A DNA stretch of 64,000 nt, from contig NZ_QJTE01000003.1 in NCBI RefSeq assembly GCF_003217255.1, positions 372,001 to 436,000 on the forward strand. Direction: 5' to 3'. This DNA comes from Pseudoroseicyclus aestuarii. GTDB lineage: Bacteria > Pseudomonadota > Alphaproteobacteria > Rhodobacterales > Rhodobacteraceae. Of this stretch, positions 32,534 through 40,186 are shown piece after piece. The position numbers were made by a program, and so were the translations under genes. A model generated the notes under the pieces. That model searched no databases. It was given only the letters and a program-made list of their open reading frames with translations, and was not told the DNA's origin. How positions within the stretch are numbered: the first letter of the stretch is position 1; each line of letters begins with the position of its first letter.

Positions 32534-32545
32534 TGCCGATCGGCA
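32534..32545. promoter_or_regulatory. Perfect 12-bp palindrome in the efp divergent region
   Basis: TGCCGATCGGCA is a perfect palindrome, 55 bases upstream of the small minus-strand gene. A second, CATAGC-C-GCTATG (32596-32608), lies 50 bases further on. Either could be an operator. There is no direct evidence. Confidence 0.3.
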
Positions 32546-32650
32546 GGTTTGCTTCACTATCGCGAACCGGCCGTGATTCGGTCCCCCAGTTATGTCATAG
32601 CCGCTATGCGCTGGACGCATGGCCGCTGACCCTCTGGTCTGTTCGGCAGC

Positions 32651-32679
32651 TTGCCGGAGCGGCACCTGCTCGATATAGG
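32651..32679 (+). promoter_or_regulatory. Predicted sigma-70-type promoter for efp
   Basis: TTGCCG (32651-32656), a 17-base spacer and TATAGG (32674-32679), giving a leader of about 50 bases before the efp ATG at 32735. Confidence 0.45.
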
Positions 32680-32734
32680 CGCGGCCAAAGGGCGATCAAC
32701 TCCGGTCGCCGATCACCTCAGACAGAGTGACCCC

Positions 32735-33298
32735 ATGCCCAAGATCAACGGAAACGAGATCCGTCCCGGCAACATCCTGGAACACGACGGCGGCCTCTGG
32801 GCCGCGGTGAAGGTCGATCACGTTAAGCCCGGCAAGGGCGGCGCCTTCGCCCAGGTCGAGCTGCGCAACCTGCGCAACGGCTCCAAGCTGAACGAACGCT
32901 TTCGCAGCGCCGACAAGGTCGAGCGGGTGCGTCTCGACCAGAAGGACCAGCAGTTCCTGTTCGAAACCGACGGCATGCTGACCTTCATGGATAGCGAGAC
33001 CTTCGACCAGATCGCCCTCCCGGCCGAGCTGCTGGGCGAGCGGCGTCCGTTCCTGCAGGACGGGATGACGGTCCATATCGAATACTACGGCGAAGAGGCC
33101 CTGAACGTGACGCTGCCGCAGAAGGTCACCTGCAAGGTCGTCGAGACCGAGCCGGTGGTGAAGGGCCAGACGGCGGCCAACAGCTTCAAGCCGGCGGTTC
33201 TGGACAACGGCGTGCGCATCACCGTGCCGCCCTTCGTGGCGCAGGACGAGAGCATCGTCGTCAACACCGAGACGATGGAATACTCCGAGCGCGCCTGA
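32735..33298 (+). CDS. efp: Translation elongation factor P
   Basis: 187 residues, the standard EF-P length with three beta-barrel domains. EF-P binds between the P and E sites of the ribosome and relieves stalling at polyproline stretches. The tip loop is VKPGKGGAF with Lys34, the residue lysylated by EpmA in E. coli. No epmA or epmB gene is in this window. The C-terminal signature ENGxxxxVPxF appears as [13 protein letters not shown]. The ATG at 32735 gives [13 protein letters not shown]. The 28-codon upstream extension is promoter sequence. Confidence 0.96.
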   Translation: MPKINGNEIRPGNILEHDGGLWAAVKVDHVKPGKGGAFAQVELRNLRNGSKLNERFRSADKVERVRLDQKDQQFLFETDGMLTFMDSETFDQIALPAELLGERRPFLQDGMTVHIEYYGEEALNVTLPQKVTCKVVETEPVVKGQTAANSFKPAVLDNGVRITVPPFVAQDESIVVNTETMEYSERA

Positions 33299-33320
33299 CG
33301 CCTGACAGGATGGGGGGGGA

Positions 33321-33358
33321 GGCGGCCTCGGGGGGCATCGAGCCCCCGCTCGGCCGCC
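33321..33358 (+). terminator. Two-part hairpin downstream of efp
   Basis: GGCGGCC (33321-33327) pairs with GGCCGCC (33352-33358), enclosing GGGGGC (33331-33336) with GCCCCC (33342-33347). It starts 23 bases after the efp stop. No T run follows, so it may be a weak or Rho-assisted terminator or a 3' end stabiliser. Confidence 0.5.
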
Positions 33359-33397
33359 ACCGCGGCGCCGCGCGGCCCCCCCTCATCTTCTCATGCT

Positions 33398-33447
33398 AAA
33401 TATCCCGGGGGAGACCGCGCGCCAGCGCGGGCGGGGGCAGCGCCCCC
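33398..33447 (+). repeat. AAATATCC..CCGGGGG intergenic element, copy 1
   Basis: AAATATCCCGGGGG (33398-33411) followed by an inverted repeat GGGGGC/GCCCCC (33433-33438, 33442-33447). It lies between the convergent 3' ends of efp and the DUF1194 gene. A second copy of the core occurs at 55599-55614 on the other strand, also at a convergent junction. I recall similar sequence at many gene ends in Rhodobacterales genomes. Confidence 0.55.
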
Positions 33448-33457
33448 ATGCCCGCCG

Positions 33458-34195
33458 TCACCTCAGGGCTTCGGCCAGGCGACGGGTCTCGCCGCTGCCC
33501 AAAGGGCCCGCGATCTCGAGGATCAGCTTGCGCCGCAGCGCCTCGCCGAAGCGGGCGCGGGTCTCGGCGGTCACGAGAAAGGCCCCGGGCCCGCCGATGA
33601 TCGCCTCCGCGTAAAGCCGCTCGAGGTCGCGGCCGGCGCGGCCGGGGCAGCTCTCGCAGCCGATGGGCAGCGCGTTGATGGTGATGCCGCGCGCTACGAC
33701 CGCCTCGCGCGCCGTGGCGATCGGCGGGCCGGAGCTGTTGCCCATCGAATCGCCGGAAAAGTCGATGACCCGCCGCGGCGCGGCGATGTCGTTCTGCTCG
33801 ATCAGCCGCGCGCCCTCTAGGAGCGCAGCGCCGATCGCGTTGCTGCCATAGGCGCCGCGCGGCCCGGCGAGGATAGCCGCGCCGAAGGCCTCCGCCGCCT
33901 CGGGCCCGTCGATCAGCGTCCAGCCCGCGACCACCGACTGGTTCGTCGCCCATTCCACGTAAGTCACGGCGATGGAGCCGTAGAGCGTCCCCTCGATCGC
34001 GGCCAGAACCGCCGGGTCGCGCAGCGCCTCGGCATAGCCCTGGCGCTGGAAGGCGAGCTCGCCCGCGTCGATGGAGCCCGAGGCATCGGCCAGCAGAACC
34101 AGTTCGAGCGCCGTCTCGCGCGGCGCCGCGGACTCCTGCGCGGGGGCACAGGAAGCGGTCAGGCAAAGCATCAGGCAAGCGACGATCGGGCGCAT
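33458..34195 (-). CDS. DUF1194 (von Willebrand A-like) secreted protein or lipoprotein
   Basis: 245 residues with an N-terminal export signal (MRPIVACLMLCLTASCAPAQ) that looks like a lipobox (LTASC). The body resembles a VWA domain: LVLLADASGSIDAGE gives the first DxSxS metal-site motif, and RRVIDFSGDSMGNSSG the later acidic strand. DUF1194 proteins have no known function. VWA domains usually bind proteins through a metal. The gene converges on efp. Confidence 0.82.
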   Translation of the reverse strand: MRPIVACLMLCLTASCAPAQESAAPRETALELVLLADASGSIDAGELAFQRQGYAEALRDPAVLAAIEGTLYGSIAVTYVEWATNQSVVAGWTLIDGPEAAEAFGAAILAGPRGAYGSNAIGAALLEGARLIEQNDIAAPRRVIDFSGDSMGNSSGPPIATAREAVVARGITINALPIGCESCPGRAGRDLERLYAEAIIGGPGAFLVTAETRARFGEALRRKLILEIAGPLGSGETRRLAEALR

Positions 34196-34339
34196 GACGC
34201 CAGCCTAGGGCAGGGAGATGACGCAGGGGAAGCGTCTTCATCGGCTGAGCCCCGACAAGGCCCCGGGGCGCCACGGCTCTGCCTGCTGAAGTTGCAAATG
34301 CCCAAGACTAGCCTTCGGTCAGCGCGAAGGCGGCACCGC

Positions 34340-36706
34340 CTATCCCGTGCTGTCGCGCGGTGCGGGCCGCGAAGGGTGGCCATCGGCCAGAGCAGGATCG
34401 GGGCGGGCGTCTGAGCCGGCGGCGCCATCGACCGCCACCGCGCCGCCCTGCGGGGCCGGTGCCGCGGCCAGCGCGACGCGCTCCGCCGCGGCGCGCAGCC
34501 GGGCGTCCTGCGGCTGGCGGACCAGCCCCTCCTGCAGCCGCGCCAACGCCGCCTCGGGGCGACCGGCGGCGGCCAGGCATTCGGCGTGAAGGGCCACCGC
34601 CTTGGGCCAGTAGCAATCGAGGCGGGCCATCGCCTCGAGGTCGGGCAGCGCGGCCTCCACGCCCCGCTCCCGCAGCAGCAGCTCCGCCCGCCGGTAGAGG
34701 GTCTCCGTATCGGCCGGCGAGAGGGCCCGCGCGCTGTCCAGAAGGGCCAACGCGGCCTCGGCCTCCTTCAGCTTCAGCCGCGCCCGCGAGGCCTCGTGGT
34801 AGAGGCGCGGCAGGGCGAGGCCGGCGGCGATCGCCGCCTCCAGCGCCGCGGCTGCCTCTGCAGGGTCCGTGCGGGCCAGCATCAGCCCCATCCAGGCAGC
34901 ATGGGCCGGGACGTGCGGGGCCGCCTCGGCGGCCGCGCGGGCGGCGCGGCGGGCCGTGTCGTGGTCGCGCAGCAGCCAGCCTGCGACCGACAGGCGGTGC
35001 TGCAGCATCGCATCCCCCGAGGCCTGCGCGGCGAGGGCGGCGAGGGCGGCCAGCGTGGCCTCCTGCGGGTCGCGGTGGATCGCCGCCAGAAGCCGTAGCC
35101 CGGCCAGGTCGCGCGGCGGCACCTGTCCCTCGAGGCGGTCCAGCGCCGCCGCCTCCGCCTCCGGCGGCATCGGCGGATCGAGGCGCGTGCTGCGGCCCAG
35201 GGCGGCCCAGTCCCAGCCCAGATGCTCGGGGCGGGGCAGGCGGGGCGCAGCGGGCATCCGCATGCCCTGCGTCAGGGGCACGAAGAGCGGGTCCTTCGGC
35301 AGCCTCGGGGCGAGGCGCGGCCGAAGCTGGTGCACGGCGGGCGTCACGGGCAGGAAATTCGCCGGCCCCAGAAGCCGCGCCTCGAGCATGGCGCCCAGCC
35401 CGATCCGCACGAGATGCGTCGAGGGTTCGTGCCACCAGGCCTGCGCCGCGCAGGAGGCGGCGCCGCGGAGGTCGCCGGTGCCGATCCGCGCGAGGGCCCG
35501 CAGCATCAGCGCCTGCCCCTGGTCGAGCCGGTGGTAGAGCGTGCGCCCCTCCATCAGGCTGCCGGCGCGCTCTGCCCCGGGCCAGTCCCGCGCCTCGAGC
35601 CGCAGGGCGATCAGCAGCGGAAAGAGGTAGGACAGGGTCAGCCCGCGCGACAGATGCGCCTCGATGACATCGGCCGCCTCGGCGGGCTGCCCCTCGGCCC
35701 GGCGGATCCGCGCGAGATGGTGCAGCGACTGGCCCAGATCGCCCTCCTCGCCGGGCCGCGGGGGGCGGTTGCCCGCCCGCAGGCGCCGGGCCAGACGCCG
35801 CTGCGCGCGCTGCGCCTCGGCCGGGGCCAGGTCCTCGGTAACGCTGCGTTTCGGGGCCCCGCCCAGCAGCGCCGCCGCCGAGGAGAAGGCGCTGCCCGCC
35901 GGCGCGATGATCCGCGCCGCCTGCGCCATCGCCCAGAGCTGCGCGAAATCGCGCTGCCCCTCGCTCAGGCCGTCGGGGCGTCCCAGCGTCTCGGCGTCGA
36001 GAAGGCCGGGATAGCGCGCCGCGAACCGCGCGAGGACCGAAGGGCTGTCACTGAAGAGGATCGGCACGCGTCCCTGCCGCAGCGTGCGCTCCACATGCAC
36101 CTCGTAGAAGGCGTCGGGCACGTATTTCGCCGGCCAGGCGCGGTTCATCGCCCGCGTCTCGCCGGTCAGGTCGCCGCGCCGGAGGTGGTAGGCCGTCCCG
36201 CCGGCGACGGCCTCGGCGATGGCGGCAAGGTGCGGCTTGAGGGCGGGCGCCACGGGCAGCTCGGCCCAAAGCCGGGCCACCTCGGTGGCGACATCCTCGG
36301 GCGCCTCGCCGCGCAGGACGATCAGGCCGAAGGGCATGTCGATCAGCGCATTGCCGCCCTCCGCCAGATGCGCGCGCAGCGCCGCGGCATCCAGCCCCTC
36401 GGCCGGGGGCGGCCCGATCCCGGCCTCCTGCGCCATGCCGCCCAGCCGCAGCGCCGTCTTCTGCACCGCCAGCAGCGCCTCGCGGTCGATGAAATGCCGC
36501 GCTACCAGCCCGGCGTCGAACAGCGTCAGCGGGTCGTTGAAGCTGCGGCCGATGTCATGTGTCTCGTGCCACTGCATGGCCCAGGGCAGATCGAGGCTGT
36601 GTGCGAGGCGCATCGCGTTGAGCAGGCAGATGATCCGCGCGCCGAGGCGGTCGTTGCGAAAGGCGATCAGCCGTCCGGTTCCGCGCGTCATCCTGACCCC
36701 CGTCAC
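34340..36706 (-). CDS. Fusion of a fucosyltransferase-like domain and TPR repeats
   Basis: 788 residues. The first roughly 300 resemble GT23/GT11-type fucosyltransferases: FRNDRLGARIICLLNAMRLA at the start, YHLRRGDLTG (the H-x-RR-x-D nucleotide-sugar motif, about residues 173-182), LFSDSPSVLARF (about 217), and IIAPAGSAFSSAAALLGG (about 275-292). The remaining roughly 450 residues are Ala/Leu/Arg-rich helical repeats of TPR character (AAWMGLMLARTDPAEAAAAL, AECLAAAGRPEAALARLQEG). No signal peptide. This joins a possible sugar-transfer domain to a protein-binding scaffold. A second ATG at residue 6 is possible. The acceptor is unknown. Confidence 0.65.
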   Translation of the reverse strand: MTGVRMTRGTGRLIAFRNDRLGARIICLLNAMRLAHSLDLPWAMQWHETHDIGRSFNDPLTLFDAGLVARHFIDREALLAVQKTALRLGGMAQEAGIGPPPAEGLDAAALRAHLAEGGNALIDMPFGLIVLRGEAPEDVATEVARLWAELPVAPALKPHLAAIAEAVAGGTAYHLRRGDLTGETRAMNRAWPAKYVPDAFYEVHVERTLRQGRVPILFSDSPSVLARFAARYPGLLDAETLGRPDGLSEGQRDFAQLWAMAQAARIIAPAGSAFSSAAALLGGAPKRSVTEDLAPAEAQRAQRRLARRLRAGNRPPRPGEEGDLGQSLHHLARIRRAEGQPAEAADVIEAHLSRGLTLSYLFPLLIALRLEARDWPGAERAGSLMEGRTLYHRLDQGQALMLRALARIGTGDLRGAASCAAQAWWHEPSTHLVRIGLGAMLEARLLGPANFLPVTPAVHQLRPRLAPRLPKDPLFVPLTQGMRMPAAPRLPRPEHLGWDWAALGRSTRLDPPMPPEAEAAALDRLEGQVPPRDLAGLRLLAAIHRDPQEATLAALAALAAQASGDAMLQHRLSVAGWLLRDHDTARRAARAAAEAAPHVPAHAAWMGLMLARTDPAEAAAALEAAIAAGLALPRLYHEASRARLKLKEAEAALALLDSARALSPADTETLYRRAELLLRERGVEAALPDLEAMARLDCYWPKAVALHAECLAAAGRPEAALARLQEGLVRQPQDARLRAAAERVALAAAPAPQGGAVAVDGAAGSDARPDPALADGHPSRPAPRDSTG

Positions 36707-36730
36707 GGCGGGCTGCCGTGCCGGATGGGC

Positions 36731-36760
36731 TTGACGCGCGAGGATGAAAGGACAGGTTAA
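36731..36760 (+). promoter_or_regulatory. Predicted sigma-70-type promoter for sodB
   Basis: A good -35 box TTGACG (36731-36736) with a weak -10 GGTTAA (36755-36760) at 18-base spacing. The sodB ATG is at 36796 behind GAAGGAGG. Confidence 0.35.
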
Positions 36761-36795
36761 GGGCCAATAGAAACCAAGACGAAGGAGGGCGCGTC

Positions 36796-37395
36796 ATGGC
36801 CTTCGAACTTCCCGATCTTCCCTATTCCCACGACGCCCTGGCCTCGAAGGGCATGTCGAAGGAAACCCTCGAGTACCACCACGACATCCACCACAAGGCC
36901 TATGTCGACAACGGCAACAAGGCCATCGCGGGCACCGAGTGGGAGGGCAAGACGGTCGAGGAGATCATCAAGGGCACCTACCAGCCCGGCGCCGTCGCTC
37001 AGAGCGGCATCTTCAACAACGCCTCGCAGTTCTGGAACCACAACCAGTTCTGGACGATGATGACGCCCGACACCAAGGCGATGCCCTCCGAGCTGGAGAG
37101 CGCGATCACCGAGAACTTCGGCACTGTCGACAAGTTCAAGGACGAGTTCTCGGCCGCCGCCGCCGGTCAGTTCGGCTCTGGCTGGGCCTGGCTGGTCAAG
37201 GCCGCCGACGGCAGCCTGAAGGTCACCAAGACCGAGAACGGCGTGAACCCCCTGTGCTTCAATGAGACCGCGCTGCTCGGCCTCGATGTGTGGGAGCATT
37301 CCTACTACATCGACTTCCGCAACAAGCGGCCGGCCTATGTGTCGAACTTCCTCGACAACCTCGTGAACTGGGAGGAGGTCGCCTCGCGCCTTTGA
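36796..37395 (+). CDS. sodB: Iron superoxide dismutase
   Basis: 199 residues. It disproportionates superoxide in the cytoplasm. Metal ligands are His28 (LEYHHDIHHKAYV), His82 (ASQFWNHNQFW), Asp164 and His168 (LDVWEHSYY). Gln78 before FWNH is the second-sphere glutamine position typical of Fe enzymes, and AGQFGSGWAWLV is the iron-type core. Start has GAAGGAGG. A strong terminator follows, so it is monocistronic. Confidence 0.96.
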   Translation: MAFELPDLPYSHDALASKGMSKETLEYHHDIHHKAYVDNGNKAIAGTEWEGKTVEEIIKGTYQPGAVAQSGIFNNASQFWNHNQFWTMMTPDTKAMPSELESAITENFGTVDKFKDEFSAAAAGQFGSGWAWLVKAADGSLKVTKTENGVNPLCFNETALLGLDVWEHSYYIDFRNKRPAYVSNFLDNLVNWEEVASRL

Positions 37396-37422
37396 GCGCG
37401 ACCGACGGCACACTTCGAAAAA

Positions 37423-37452
37423 GGCCCGCGGCGCAAGCCGCGGGCCTTTTTT
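37423..37452 (+). terminator. Intrinsic terminator of sodB
   Basis: Perfect 10-bp stem GGCCCGCGGC (37423-37432) and GCCGCGGGCC (37437-37446) with a GCAA tetraloop, followed by six T (37447-37452). It lies 27 bases after the stop. Confidence 0.95.
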
Positions 37453-37543
37453 CTTGGGCGCTCCGCGCGCCGGCTCCGGCCCGAGGAACCCCGCCCCCCT
37501 GCCGATGGTTTTGTCCCGAACCCGCAAGCGAAGGAGATCTGCC

Positions 37544-37750
37544 ATGGCCGAGCGCAAGAAGTCCGAAGACGGCGTCCGCGAGACGGAGGCCTATCTCGAT
37601 CCCGCCGGCGAGGGTGCGGCGCAGGTCCAGGAAGGGCGCAGCGGCGGCGCCCCCGCGCGGCAGGTCGCCAGCCGCGACGAGGAAAAGCGCGCCGAACAGG
37701 ACGATCCCGGCGCGACGCGCGTGCGCAAGTCCGACGAGGAGGGCGCCTGA
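37544..37750 (+). CDS. Small highly charged hypothetical protein
   Basis: 68 residues, hydrophilic, rich in Glu, Asp, Arg and Lys, and almost certainly disordered (MAERKKSEDGVRETEAYLDP, then RDEEKRAEQDDPGATRVRK). AAGGAG at 37531-37536 supports the ATG. Its stop overlaps the start of the host-attachment gene (TGATG), so the two are co-translated. I recognise no family. Confidence 0.7.
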   Translation: MAERKKSEDGVRETEAYLDPAGEGAAQVQEGRSGGAPARQVASRDEEKRAEQDDPGATRVRKSDEEGA

Positions 37751-38199
37751 TGGCCGCGCTCGAGACCGGCACATGGGTTCTCGTCGCCGATGGCGAGAAG
37801 GCGCTGTTCCTGCGCAACATGGGCGACGCGCAGGATCCCAACCTCGAGGTCGTGCGCAAGACCGAGCAAGAGGATCCGCCGAACCGCGATCAGGTCACCG
37901 ACGCGCCCGGCAGCATGGCCGATGGCGGCCCGATGCAGCGCTCGTCCCTCGAACAGACGGATTTCCACCAGCTCGCCAAGGAGCGCTTTGCCGAGGATCT
38001 GGCGGATATTTTGTATCGCCAGGCCCATCGCGGCAAGATCGAGCGGCTGGTCATCGTCGCCCCGCCGAAGGTGCTGGGCGCTCTGCGTCCGCATCTGCAC
38101 AAGGAGGTGGCGGCTCTGGTGATCGCGGAGATCGACAAGACGCTGACCAACCACCCGGTGATCGAGATCGAGGGCGCGTTGAAGGCCGAGCTGGGCTGA
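37750..38199 (+). CDS. Host attachment family protein (AtsE-like)
   Basis: 149 residues of the family named after Agrobacterium proteins implicated in attachment to plant cells. Typical features are GTWVLVADGEKALFLRN at the N-terminus and HRGKIERLVIVAPPKVLGALR in the centre, resembling an eRF1-like (Pelota-type) domain. No signal peptide, so it is cytoplasmic, and the attachment label is historical. Such proteins are common in non-symbiotic alphaproteobacteria. It is coupled to the charged small protein upstream. Confidence 0.85.
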   Translation: MAALETGTWVLVADGEKALFLRNMGDAQDPNLEVVRKTEQEDPPNRDQVTDAPGSMADGGPMQRSSLEQTDFHQLAKERFAEDLADILYRQAHRGKIERLVIVAPPKVLGALRPHLHKEVAALVIAEIDKTLTNHPVIEIEGALKAELG

Positions 38200-38220
38200 G
38201 AAGTCCCTGCGGGGAGTGCG

Positions 38221-38246
38221 CCGGAGGGCCTTCCACGACCCTCCGG
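38221..38246 (+). other. Hairpin after the host-attachment gene
   Basis: CCGGAGGG (38221-38228) and CCCTCCGG (38239-38246) with a 10-base loop, 21 bases after the stop. No T run follows. It is a possible Rho-assisted terminator or RNA 3' protector. Confidence 0.4.
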
Positions 38247-38330
38247 GGCGAATACCATCCGGCACCTGCGCCTGAGTCGCGGACCCGGCGCCTCATTGTT
38301 TCACGCATCCGAAAGTCCCCGCGGCAGTCT

Positions 38331-38359
38331 TTGACCCTACGTAGGGCTGCCGCTATCCT
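38331..38359 (+). promoter_or_regulatory. Predicted promoter with an operator-like palindrome in its spacer
   Basis: TTGACC (38331-38336), a 17-base spacer and TATCCT (38354-38359). The palindrome CCCTACGTAGGG (38335-38346) starts in the -35 box and fills most of the spacer. A dimeric repressor or a spacer-binding activator could act here. An ATG at 38369 opens a 13-codon frame whose stop overlaps the GTG of the LysM gene. Confidence 0.5.
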
Positions 38360-38406
38360 CGCTCGACCATGAAACGGGTGTCTGGCCCGGTAGCGAAGGG
38401 GACGCG

Positions 38407-40104
38407 GTGAGCGGGCAAGCATTGCAGTCGCGCGGGGAAGGCGCGGCGCTGATCTTGGCGCTGGTGCTGCTGCTGGCCGGGTTCGCTGCATGGTGGGTCC
38501 TTGAGGGCGCGAATACGGCGCCGACCGTGGCGGGTGAGGCTCCCGAGGCGGGTCTGGCGCTGGCCGCCCCGGCCCCAGACCCTGTCGCGCCCGAGGAGGA
38601 CGCCTTCGGAGAGGTCGAGATCGACCTCGTGCGCATCGATCCCGGTGGCAGCGCGATCATCGCCGGACGCGCAGAGCCGGGGGACCAGCTGTCGCTGAGC
38701 CTGTCGGGTGAGGTGCTGACTAGCGCCCAAGCGGGCGGTGACGGCAGTTTTGTCGCCTTCGTGACCCTGCCGCCCTCAGACCGTCCCCGCCGGCTCGAGA
38801 TTGCCCGCGATGCGGACGGGCTCGATGCGCCGGCGCGGCACTCCATCCTCATCGCCGCCGACACTGTGCCGCCGATGGAAGGCACTGCACCGGACCAGCA
38901 AGAGGCCCCCGCAGGGCTGGCGGGGGCCACGCCGCCCTCGGCCCTGCCGGATCGCGGGGCGCAGGTCGCGGCGGAGCCGTCCTTGCAAGACAGCGAGATC
39001 GATCCGTCAGCGCGCGGAGCCAAGGCGACGCCACCGGGGCAGGGCACCTCGAGCCCCGTCGCCTTGGCCTTGGCGGAGGATGCCGAGGCTACAGCGCCTT
39101 TCGCAGATGCCGGCCCGGGTTCCGGTGACGAAGGCGGCGCGGAGGCCGAGGGACCCAATCCTGCGGCCACGCAGCCTCCGGTGGCCGCCGCAGCTGTGCC
39201 TCGTCTTGCGGGGGAGGAGCCTACCGACGCGCCCGGCGCGCGGGCGGAAGGGGCGCTCCCACCCGACACCGACAGGCCGTCGGCGGAGCCTTCGGACGCG
39301 GCTGCCGGGACCGCCGCCGCACCGGCGGGCGGCAGGCAGGCCACCCCGGACTCCGCGGCGACGGCCTCCTCGGATCAGGCGCCTGACCTGCTGGCAGAAG
39401 CGGGGCCTGCCCTCGCGCAATCCGTCCAGACCCTCGGCGCCGCACCGCAGGGCGGTGCCGTGCCGGCGGAGGCCGCAGCGCAGGGCAGCCCGGCACCAGA
39501 GGCTGCCACCCCGGCGCGCCCGGCGGTGCTGGCGGCTGGGCCCGAGGGGCTTCAGGTCATGGCGCCGGCGCTGGCCCCCGGCGCGCCCCCCGAGGTGCTG
39601 GAGGCGGTGGCCATCGACGCGATCACCTATGATCCCGGCGGCGCGGTGCGGCTGCAGGGGCGCGCCCCGGGCGGCGGGGCTGTGCGCCTCTACCTCGATG
39701 ACGCCCCCGTGCTCGAGGTGCCGGTGGATGCGGATGGGCGCTGGTCCGGACGGCTTGGCGGTGCAGGCGAAGCCGCGATCGCACCGGGCGACTACCGCCT
39801 GCGGGCCGACCAGATCGACGCCGCCGGCACCGTGACCTCCCGCAGCGAGACGCCCTTCCGCCGCGAGACGCGGCAGGCCCTTGCCGCGGCCCTGGCCGAG
39901 GATATGGCGCAGGACGCCGGCGGCATCGCCACGCGCGTGGTGCAGCCGGGCGCCACGCTCTGGGGCTTTGCGGTGGAGCGCTACGGCGACGGCTTTCTCT
40001 ATGCCCAGATCTTCGAGGCGAACCGGGACCGCATCCGCGATCCCGACCTGATCTATCCCGGACAGGTCTTCCGCCTGCCGCGGATCGCGCCGGGCGGGCG
40101 CTAG
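38407..40104 (+). CDS. LysM-domain membrane-anchored protein with a long Ala/Pro-rich region
   Basis: 565 residues. One transmembrane helix (about 14-33, [19 protein letters not shown]) anchors it, with the remainder probably periplasmic. Residues about 70-155 resemble a beta-sandwich ([20 protein letters not shown]). About 155-395 is low-complexity Ala/Pro/Glu. A second similar sandwich ([19 protein letters not shown]) follows, and a C-terminal LysM domain closes it ([17 protein letters not shown], then [20 protein letters not shown]). LysM binds peptidoglycan. The GTG start overlaps the stop of a 13-codon frame; AAGGGG at 38396-38401 supports it. The two sandwich repeats look homologous to each other. 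Confidence 0.8.
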   Translation: MSGQALQSRGEGAALILALVLLLAGFAAWWVLEGANTAPTVAGEAPEAGLALAAPAPDPVAPEEDAFGEVEIDLVRIDPGGSAIIAGRAEPGDQLSLSLSGEVLTSAQAGGDGSFVAFVTLPPSDRPRRLEIARDADGLDAPARHSILIAADTVPPMEGTAPDQQEAPAGLAGATPPSALPDRGAQVAAEPSLQDSEIDPSARGAKATPPGQGTSSPVALALAEDAEATAPFADAGPGSGDEGGAEAEGPNPAATQPPVAAAAVPRLAGEEPTDAPGARAEGALPPDTDRPSAEPSDAAAGTAAAPAGGRQATPDSAATASSDQAPDLLAEAGPALAQSVQTLGAAPQGGAVPAEAAAQGSPAPEAATPARPAVLAAGPEGLQVMAPALAPGAPPEVLEAVAIDAITYDPGGAVRLQGRAPGGGAVRLYLDDAPVLEVPVDADGRWSGRLGGAGEAAIAPGDYRLRADQIDAAGTVTSRSETPFRRETRQALAAALAEDMAQDAGGIATRVVQPGATLWGFAVERYGDGFLYAQIFEANRDRIRDPDLIYPGQVFRLPRIAPGGR

Positions 40105-40186
40105 GCCCGCGCCGCTTTTCATCCGGCGTCATGGCGCATAGGACTGACCCCGCTCCGTCAGCCCGGACCCGCCAGCGAAAGAGCCG

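Noticed and set aside
37750-38199. Host-attachment protein as a sign of symbiosis or phage
   Set aside because: The family name is historical. Members are widespread in free-living alphaproteobacteria and no phage gene is nearby.
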